Of a DNA stretch of 64,000 nt, positions 52,061 through 64,000 are shown piece after piece. Source of the stretch: Macrobrachium rosenbergii (lineage: Eukaryota; Arthropoda; Malacostraca; Decapoda; Palaemonidae); contig NC_089755.1 of assembly GCF_040412425.1 (NCBI RefSeq), forward strand, positions 50,556,798 through 50,620,797, given 5' to 3'. Positions within the stretch are counted from its first letter, which is position 1. Each line of letters starts with the position of its first letter. A program made the translations under genes and the position numbers. The notes beneath the pieces were generated by a model. That model did not search any database and was not told where the DNA came from. It was given only the letters and a program-made list of their open reading frames with translations.

Positions 52061-52330
52061 GTATTAGACCGTTCAAAGGGGTATAAATTTTTTCGGCTTG
52101 TTAGCATAATGGAAATGCAGTGAAATGCGGCGTTGGAAATGTGGAGTTGCTATGACCTTTTCTGGAGGTTTTATGTGGTATTATTGCTTATTGGTTATTA
52201 GGGGAATTTTAACTCAGACAGACAGACAGAATGGCAGAATATATGTGATGAGCTGTTGCGAAAATTCAACTTTTTATGTTATGATAGATTATACTTTTTA
52301 TTAATTCATTTATCGGTTCTTTAATATTTT

Positions 52331-52568
52331 TAGAAAGAAGAGTTTAAACAACTTTTTTTTTTAGAAAGAAGAGTTTAAACAACTTGTTTTTTTCAGAAAG
52401 AAGAGTTTAAACTTTTTTTTTTAGAAAGAAGAGTTTAAACAACTTTTTTTTTCAGAAAGAAGAGTTTAAACAACTTTTTTTTTTAGAAAGAAGAGTTTAA
52501 ACAACTTTTTTTTTTAGAAAGAAGAGTTTAAACAACTTTTTTTTTTTTAGAAAGAAGAGTTTAAACAA
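52331..52568. repeat. 31-bp minisatellite, eight units
   Basis: AGAAAGAAGAGTTTAAAC followed by AACTTTTTTTTTT repeats at 52332, 52363, 52395, 52423, 52454, 52486, 52517 and 52550. The core is almost invariant; the T-run varies from about 8 to 12, and one unit lacks AAC. GTTTAAAC is a self-complementary octamer in each unit. Confidence 0.9.
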
Positions 52569-54099
<1,531 letters not shown>

Positions 54100-54825
54100 C
54101 TGTGATGTTTAGATCACCAACGTTCCCAGCAGTCTTGAAATCCTCAGAAAGATAGGAATTGGGGATAACTTTTACCTCCACTCCGGACTAAGCCTTTACC
54201 GCTGGAAAAAAAAAAAACCGCATCAGCTTTTGGAAGAACTCTACTGACAGCGATTAGACACAAAAGGAACTTCTGCTCTTGAGCTCATGGCCTGCATTTA
54301 ACTTGGAGGCAGAGATATTAGGGGGTTTTCAAGGCCGCGTCTAATGGGGCCTCGAGAGGCACCGAGGAGTTAAAAAGGCCCGTAATTATGAAGTAACAGA
54401 GATTACCGTTTCGTGCTTAAGGTAATCGCTGGTGGGGTCTCCATTTTTCAGCATTAGCCTCGATTGGGGGGCAGAAGGGGAATATTATTACTCGAAGTTA
54501 TTATATTTTCAAATGGAAACTGAATGAGGGTTCTCGTGGAAACTAAATGAGCGTTCTCGATCAGCTTGAATAAAATAACTTATAATTAAAATCATCTTAT
54601 GAGGACCAGAACATAATTTATATAATTTTATGAGGACCAGAACGAAGTGGAGGCCATATAATATAAATGAGGTCACGTCTGCTTTTATCATCATGGGTTT
54701 TATTACCTAGGGTAACGTGGTTTAATTGCCCAGGGTAACTTGTGTTCCTTTCATTCATTCTTAAGCCCTAGTGAAAGGGCAAACAATATATTCGTTATCA
54801 TAGAATCTTCACTGCAGTACTGCAT

Positions 54826-54878
54826 TCTCTCTCTCTCTCTCTCTCGTTTTCTACCAATCGTCTCGAGATAATGCACCT

Positions 54879-54941
<63 letters not shown>

Positions 54942-54970
54942 TAACCAATTTCCTGAGATAATGCACTGAC
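54826..54970. repeat. Tandem duplication with (TC)n arrays
   Basis: (TC)n followed by TTCTACCAATCGTCTCGAGA and TAATGCACCTG, then (TC)n again followed by TTCCTAACCAATTTCCTGAG and ATAATGCACTGAC. Two units of about 55 and 90 bp; the arrays are at 54826-54845 and 54881-54937. Confidence 0.6.
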
Positions 54971-55669
54971 GTCATACAAAAATATACTGACCATCGCAGA
55001 CAATTTCTCGTCTAGGCTATTGAAAAGGTGCCTAAGGAAAGACAAGATTTATTGGCCTTAAAGACATAGCGGTTCCTTCATTGATGTGAATGATGGTAAT
55101 AGCTTGCGGGTCTATTTGTAATACAGAGACAGTTTTACTGATGTTATTGATGCCGGAAAATAATGGTCAAGCATCGCTGCTGGTACGATACACGTCTCGA
55201 TACGGTCATTTTATTTGCGCGACGTTGCCAAGAGTTACGAGGTCTGGGAAGGCCATCCATTTTACCGATTTTTATCGTAAGCTTTTTTTTTTGCATTGCT
55301 TTGTGTATGTATTTATGTATGTTAATAGTAACTTTCTTTTTATTACACCTGAGTTTTCAGAGCATTTCAGTTCGCATTGGAGGCATATTAGTTTCCTCCT
55401 GTAGCTGATTAGATAACTAGTAGAAATATGTAAAGGAAAAATAAGTGTTAGACTGAGCAAAGAAGAAAAATGGCCGTCATATATGCACCGTCAGAGTATC
55501 TTATATACTTTCTGCAAAACAGATAACAAAAAGAATGAGAGGCAGTAATGTGGTTCTTAATGTTACCTGAATTACCCTACCAATGAGAGACTCGGACAAT
55601 ATTTACTTCACCCTAGAATAGAATGTATAAACAGCTGTCTTACCAGCGTGAGAAAGATTATGTCTAGGT

Positions 55670-55673
<4 letters not shown>

Positions 55674-55733
<60 letters not shown>

Positions 55734-55844
55734 CAAGGTAACCCCTTTTCCCCATATCTGAATAGCGGACAAAGGTTCAAGGAGCGAGTCTTCACAAATC
55801 TTTTGTGTTTCCTCTAGGTCACTTACCGCATGTAAGCCCTCAGG

Positions 55845-55907
<63 letters not shown>

Positions 55908-56045
55908 AAACCCAAGCGTCGCCTGTTTTTTTCTAATCTTCAATCTGCCTTCCATAGAAACTGAAGTAGAGCACTTATCATCCGGCTTACAATCGGCCAT
56001 GATTTTTAACATCTGAAACAAGCTTATTCACCTCTCTTCAGTTCA

Positions 56046-56105
<60 letters not shown>
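55674..56105. repeat. Opposed (GA)n / (TC)n / (GA)n arrays
   Basis: (GA)n 55674-55728, (TC)n 55847-55904, (GA)n 56048-56105. Adjacent arrays are reverse complements, so each pair can fold with ~55-bp stems and loops of about 120-145 bases. The 137-codon minus frame is a translation of these arrays. Confidence 0.9.
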
Positions 56106-56108
<3 letters not shown>

Positions 56109-56560
56109 TACTGAAACTTGGAATAAATCTCAGCGGTTCGTTGCTTGTGGCAGTGGGTTACTTTGAGACCCGAAAACGACTAAGGTGAGATCATGTAAGA
56201 TTCATTATCTGCAGCAGCAATCACAGTAAAAACATTCACAAACTCTTCGAAGAGGCATTGCCAAAAATCGACGCGCATCCAGATTCTTACCCGGCAGTAC
56301 AAGTACTAATGCCATTCGTTCTCCGAATGCCCGTGGGAATCAGAATAAGGGGTTCGGGTACTTAGTTATGCACCCTAATCAAATCACCCTCACCTTTACG
56401 GTTTGAATCAGGTTTTGGTAACAGAGATCGAGCATCACGTCGGACTTTATCTGGATGTTCTTTTATTCCTTGTTATCTGTTTTCTAACTTTTGCGGATTG
56501 TTTTTCCTTTAAATCTGATACTTAATTATTTAATTAACGTGATGTAATTGTCCTGTATTC

Positions 56561-56587
56561 TTTCTCTCTCTCTCTCTCTCTCTCTCT
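56561..56587. repeat. (TC)n microsatellite
   Basis: Perfect (TC)n, about 27 bp. Confidence 0.9.
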
Positions 56588-56924
56588 GGATACACGTACA
56601 ACTATAAATTCTCTCACAATTGTAGCATCTCTCCAATAAATGGATCTTGGTCTAAAAGGAGCAGCATGTCGGCGATCATTTTTGGAAATACGTGAAATAT
56701 GGCGTTGCAGCACAATCCTTTCGGGAAAGCTGTCATAAATCTTTTCTACTCCTTTTGCAGATTTTTTTTCCTGCCTTCTGAAAATGCCAGGTCTTTATTC
56801 TCTGCGGCTCTCTCCTCCTCCTCGCGTGGGCTTGAACGTTTCAAGAAGTGTTTCTGAAAGTTATGGCCATTTGGCGCGTTTCATATGAAGGCCTTGACTT
56901 TATATGAAACCACTACTACTACGA

Positions 56925-56955
56925 ATAATAATAATAATAATATGTAGAAATTGTA

Positions 56956-57020
<65 letters not shown>
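56925..57020. repeat. (AAT)n then (TA)n
   Basis: (AAT)n of 17 bp, a short spacer, then about 62 bp of (TA)n. Confidence 0.95.
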
Positions 57021-57026
<6 letters not shown>

Positions 57027-58371
57027 TATATGTATATATGTATTTCGACGCATCCTCGGAAACGCTGAACCATCAATGTTCAGAAATGGATGTAGGCGAT
57101 ATATAGCTTGTTTATTTAAAGGTTTCAGACAACAATTATATTGAAAAAAAAAATGTTACAACAATTCTTTTGAAAGAATATAATTCCAATAAAAGTTGTT
57201 CTCGATTTCAGTGTTAAGGTAGTAACTACTCTCAGAAAGAAAACTAAGCAAATGAGAATGCTTGGCTATGCTTGAAATCATATTCCATCAGAAATCATTT
57301 TCCTTGGGTACAGTTGTCATTAAACAGTTTCATCAAGAGAATATTTGTGTTAGTGTTTTGTGCGTTTATTTATGTAAGCACGTATTTTGCACAGTTTAAT
57401 TGTAAAAAGGAAAGTGTTATACCCTGTGGCCATGCAAGTTCGGCATTTTTCTTAGTAAATTAGTGTTAATAGCAGTTAAAATATGCAAGACAAGCGGAAT
57501 GTCAGGAGGCACACTGGAGATTTAGTGAAAGTTGTCTGAAGGAACCTTACGAGATATTAGTTTATTTCAGATATTAGTTTATTTCTAGGGGAATGTTTTG
57601 TATGTACTGTAGTTCGTAATGTTTGCCTGTTGCTGATCTACTATATCGGTGAATGCCATCTTTTTTAGATTAAAAAGTGTAGATATCGTTTCAAAAGCAG
57701 TTTTAGATTTATGACAGCCATGTTGGTTTCCATCTATCACAGTAACGTTGTAATCTTTCTTGTTGTTGAAATTCATTAAAATTCCCCTCCGAAATCCCTA
57801 AAGATATTAATAGAATTAAATTCGTATTTAGTTTTTGTTGTCGGAATAAATCACCCCCAAAATTACGTTAAGTTTACTATAAAGTTTACGAAAATTAATG
57901 TAATTTATGACTTTGTAAACCGTATGGATGGGAAGTCCTTTTTACCGTCATGTCACGAACTAAAGAAAATACACGAAATAAAACAATAAAAATGAAAATT
58001 TCTGACTTGAAATTGAGGTCATGGAAAGGAAAAGTACTTGTGCATAGAAAAAGCAAACGAACGCAGAGTGAAAAAAAATCTCGCAAGGAACGACGAGATG
58101 GCAGGATACGTTGGATGAACAGACGGAACAAACTTTTGAGAATCAAAAAAAAAAAAAAAAAAGATGCATATTATCCGGGGAAAGGAAAAAGAAAATGGAG
58201 CGCATGCGAGAGACGAGAGGCACTTATTAATGTCTGCCTTAAGGTCGACTTACCGGGGATAAGAATTTTTTGGGTAGGTTGTTATGAGATGACTTTAAGT
58301 TAATGGCCGGCGTCGGACGGTATCTCATCATGTATGCTGGAGGCCTCGCTACTTTTGAGAAGGGATGGATA
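57021..58371. other. Non-coding, no gene seen
   Basis: AT-rich. The lysine/arginine-rich 117-codon frame at 57950-58303 comes from an A-rich stretch with an A18 run, without recognisable motifs. Confidence 0.5.
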
Positions 58372-58424
58372 ACGCGCGCGCGCGCACACACATACACGCG
58401 CACACAATACACACACACATACAT
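58372..58424. repeat. Z-DNA-prone alternating (CG)n/(CA)n tract
   Basis: CGCGCGCGCGCGCACACACA is followed by TACACGCGCACACA and further CA units: about 50 bp of alternating purine-pyrimidine with a (CG) core, the only such core in the window. Confidence 0.75.
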
Positions 58425-58515
58425 GAGTGTAATTAAGTACGTGCAAAACATACGATGGTAGTAATCCATGTCATATTTCAGTTTAATAATTTTGTATCAT
58501 GTCAGATGTGAGTTT

Positions 58516-58960
58516 TCTATGCGATTTGAGCCAAAATTAAGTTTTTTTTCTTCATTTTTTACTATATGAGCCACAATTGAGCCTTTTTATTGAGCTGAAA
58601 ATCAGATTTTTTACGATCTAGGCCAAAAGTAAGCCTTTTTTTTTAAAGACCTCAGCCAAGATTAAGCGTTGTTTTGTTATACGACCTGAGCCAAAATTAA
58701 GCTTTTCTTGTTATAAGATCTTGGCCAAAATTAAGCGTTGGTTATTTATACGATCTGAATCAAAATTAACTGGCGTTTTGTTATACGATCTGAGTCAAAA
58801 TTAAGTTTTTTTACGAACCGAGCCAAAAATTAAGCCTTTTTTTAACGATCTGATTCAAAATTAAGTGCATTTTTTTACGATCTGAGCCAGAATTAAGCGT
58901 TGGTTATTTTTACGATCTGAACCAAAATTAACCGTTGCAATTTTTACGATCCGAGCTAGT
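58516..58960. repeat. Degenerate ~35-40-bp minisatellite, about 12 units
   Basis: Consensus TACGATCTGAGCCAAAATTA then AGCGTTTTTTGTTAT. Units vary by substitutions (GAGCC/GATTC/GAACC) and by T-run length, which indicates an old array. No frame stays open across it. Confidence 0.85.
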
Positions 58961-59455
58961 GAGAGTTTTGATAGATTTAAAATTTTATGGCAGATTTAAA
59001 TTACGTCGAAATACGGTTGTCTGCATTGCTGTTCAGCACGAAGCAAGAAGCAGTGGCGGAAAAAGGACGGTAAAAAGGAAAACATTGTTAGAGCGACTAA
59101 GCGAACAATAAAATCTTTCGAGGTGTGATTATGTAATATTAAGGATGGAAGGATACAAATATGGAATTTAGGACTAAAGCTTAAGTACAAAAGCCAAGGA
59201 GGCCCATTCAGCACTTAGCTGCGATGGTCAAGTGTTTCTTTCAAGAAAAAAAGTTTTCCCTCACATGGCGGACTTGACCCCATACTTAAAAGATAAATCA
59301 CCGACGCTTAGATCAGGTTTGGATAAAATTATCATCAGCGGCTGAACGAAGTGTCATTTTATTGTTTTGAATTAATATGGCAGTCGACGTCTGTAGTCCT
59401 TGGCATGACAGCAGGTCGAAGTAACCAGATTAGTTACCGTGCCTGACAACGCATG

Positions 59456-59769
59456 TTTCCCCATAGGGGGGTTAGTGCCTTCAGTGCACCTCATGCGGTG
59501 CACTGTAGGCATTACTAAAGGTTCTTTGCAGCGTGCCTTCGGTCCCTAGCTGCAACCCCTTTCGTTCCTTTTACTCTACCTCCTTTCATATTCTCTTTCT
59601 TCCATCTTACTTTCCACCCTCTCCTAACAATTGATTCAGTGCAACTGCGAGGTTTTCCTCCTGTTACACCTTTCAGACCTTTTACTGTCAATTTCCGTTT
59701 CAGCGCTGAATGACCTCATAGGTCCCAGTGCTTGGGCTTTGGCCTTAATTCTATATTCAATTCAATTCC
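59456..59769 (+). mobile_element. Interspersed retroelement-like family X, copy 4 (best preserved)
   Basis: Runs from TTTCCCCATAGGGGGGTTAG through GCACCTCATGCGGTGCACTG, CAGCGTGCCTTCGGTCCCTA and GAATGACCTCATAGGTCCCA to the tail TATATTCAATTCAATTCC. It keeps both the ATTCA tail and the central CTCTCCTAACAATTGATTCA segment, so it is the best reference for the family. GCATGCGGTGC-type short palindromes are present near the 5' end. Confidence 0.7.
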
Positions 59770-62275
<2,506 letters not shown>

Positions 62276-63396
62276 TATAAATGTAAATATATCTATACAC
62301 ATACTTGTGGACTATCTTTAAAGAGGTTGACCATTCACAAGGATTACAAAACCGCTCTCATCCCCGTGTTTAAATATTTCAAAATGAAATCCCCAAATTC
62401 TATTTTTCTGTGTGTTTAAGCTTAGACTGCGAATAAAAGGTAGGAGTGACATTCAGTTTTTCTACCGATCTCCCGGAAATTAATGTAAACGTAGACGAAT
62501 TTATCTCAGTATAACTTCAATAATTGTTCGTTAAGAGAAAAGTTTTCAAAAACAGCAAAAAGTAGATAGGCTTTCTAATCGGAGGGATTTCACATCAGCT
62601 GATAGGTCTGGGTTGGGGGGGTTCCTTCCCCAAGTAGGAATTTGCTTCTCCGAGAGAAAATAAGATGATTTGCAGCAGTCTAACTGAAAAAGGGTTCAAA
62701 ACGTAATCTTCGCTTGAAATGCTCCGGTAACGAAAATATCCAGAAGTGGTGAAAATATCTTCTCTTTCGAGTTTGTAAGATCCAGAGGGAAAGTCGCCCA
62801 CAAAAACGGCTTCAGTTTCATGAACGATTTCAAGAGTTCAGGCTCAGGCTCAGGAACAGAAGAGACGAACGCTACACCAAACCGGTAGTTGGCAGGATGT
62901 GCCGAGAGCGAGCTTGGAGGTCTATCAAGTCTTCAGAAAACTCGGGCCTAAAGTCCGGTTTCTACTCAGTCGAGGCTTGATAGTACTGGAGTGCACCAAC
63001 TGACAAGTGTTCATTTAACAGATTTACCCAGTCTCGTAAAACTTGCTTTCGGAAGAGTGCGATATTAATTTCCGTCATAGAATCTGTTCATTGGGCAGGT
63101 TTTCAAAATCATTTGGCAGCTGAGCTATCAGATTTGGCTAGCATTCCGATGCCATGGTCTGGCATGCCGAGAAAGAGGAGAAAATTTATGCCTTTGCTTT
63201 CCGTTCATTGTTTCCTCTTTCTCCCAGGAATTTATATGATATAAGTATATTTGGTTACTAGAGTAATAGATGGTAGGGCCTTTGATTTGAGGAAACTAGT
63301 TTACAGTTCCTCACTCAAGTTGCCATGGATCCGAGTTTTTTTTTATGTACACAACAAGCTATACTATTATAACTTGTTTTCCAGATAATCACATAT

Positions 63397-63400
<4 letters not shown>
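62276..63400. other. Non-coding, no gene seen
   Basis: Unique sequence with a short CAGGCT repeat at 62840-62857. No exon could be supported. Confidence 0.5.

Positions 63401-63476
<76 letters not shown>
63401..63476. repeat. (GA)n microsatellite
   Basis: Perfect (GA)n, 76 bp. Confidence 0.95.
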
Positions 63477-63479
<3 letters not shown>

Positions 63480-63577
63480 GTCTGTTAAATTACATTCCCG
63501 ATTGTTGTCTTTTTGTATTTATGACGTGCAGTTAGAGGACCCCAGAGGAGTTTAAAGCAGAGATAAAAAAACCTTAG

Positions 63578-64000
63578 CCATGTCAAATACATCTCTTGTT
63601 CATTTCATGCCACCCGACGTACTGTGACTGGGCAATCGTGAAGTTGGAAGACAAAAAGGGTGGGTGGCAACATGGGTCGGAGGTCGGCGAAACAATGGGG
63701 TACAGGAAAGTGAGTGAAGTTGGTGAGAAAAAGGTCGATGACAAAATGGTTTACAAGAAGATGGGTGACAAGGTGGGTGGGAAGAGGATGGGTGACAAAG
63801 AGGTGGGTGGGAAGAAGATGGGTGACGAGGAGGTGGGTAGGAATAAGATGGGTGACAAGGAGGTGGGTGGGAATAAGATGGGTGACAAGGAGGTAGGTGG
63901 GAAGAAGATGGGTGACCAGGAGGTGGGTGGGAAGAAGATGGGTGACCAGGAGGTGGGTGGGAAGAAGATGGGTGACAAGGAGGTGGGTGGGAAGAAGATG
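63578..64000 (+). repeat. 30-bp minisatellite encoding a decapeptide repeat; open to the window edge
   Basis: From 63765 a 30-bp unit repeats about eight times to the end of the window, with more degenerate units back to about 63650. Because 30 is divisible by three, one plus frame reads M-G-D-(K/Q/E)-E-V-G-G-K-K per unit. An ATG at 63695 with A at -3 and G at +4 starts this frame; the frame is open from 63578 to 64000 with no stop. Differences between units include K/Q/E changes at position 4 and K/N at position 9. The peptide would be hydrophilic, glycine- and charge-rich. The minus strand is also open (proline/serine-rich), as expected for a repeat lacking stop triplets, so openness alone does not prove coding. 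No signal peptide or known domain is visible. Confidence 0.5.

Noticed and set aside
52331..52568. CRISPR-like regular spacing
   Set aside because: Spacers are T-runs, not unique sequence, and the context is eukaryotic; it is a minisatellite.

Overview
This window looks like nuclear DNA from a large, repeat-rich arthropod genome, most likely a decapod crustacean (shrimp, prawn, crab or crayfish). The sequence is AT-rich. Long perfect (TA)n and (GA/CT)n arrays recur every 1-2 kb; by hand tally simple repeats cover roughly 9% of the window. Long (CA)n is scarce. Several interspersed repeat families resemble ones I recognise from decapod sequence. The species call is inference; no single-copy marker gene is present.

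Coding content is very low. Almost every open frame over 60 codons is a simple-repeat translation or an AT-rich chance frame. The one convincing coding segment is on the minus strand at 51301-51115. It is a GC-rich 62-codon first exon with a basic cytoplasmic tail and a signal-anchor, ending exactly at a CAG|GTGAGT donor. It probably starts a type II (Golgi/ER-type) membrane protein whose other exons were not found. A CpG-richer stretch at about 51.75-52.05 kb may hold its upstream control region or 5' UTR. At the right edge (63.6-64.0 kb) a 30-bp minisatellite is open in one frame and encodes a decapeptide repeat that runs off the window.

Layout. 0-11.5 kb: non-coding DNA with microsatellites. 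11.5-15.2 kb: a three-hairpin element, a tRNA-derived SINE, a tRNA-cored inverted-repeat element between two (TA)n arrays, and a diverged 0.4-kb duplication. 15-21 kb: non-coding with degenerate minisatellites and one copy of a 300-bp retroelement-like family (family X). 21-26 kb: a ~115-bp tandem repeat, the second three-hairpin element, TCA-rich and GA-rich minisatellites, and a ~0.83-kb palindrome built around the tRNA-cored element, followed by another copy of its core. 26-39 kb: microsatellite-rich non-coding DNA. 39-45 kb: two head-on copies of family X, a diverged duplication and a TTAGG-type telomere-like tract. 45-54 kb: a second tRNA-derived SINE-like piece, an 84-bp-arm hairpin, a 241-bp tandem duplication, the candidate exon, a 31-bp minisatellite and a 5S rRNA-derived fragment. 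54-64 kb: opposed GA/TC arrays, a Z-DNA-prone tract, a ~37-bp minisatellite, the fourth family X copy and the coding minisatellite.

No operon, CRISPR array, intact rRNA gene or autonomous transposon was found. The most interesting object is the tRNA-cored inverted-repeat element associated with (TA)n arrays, present in three partial or complete copies.
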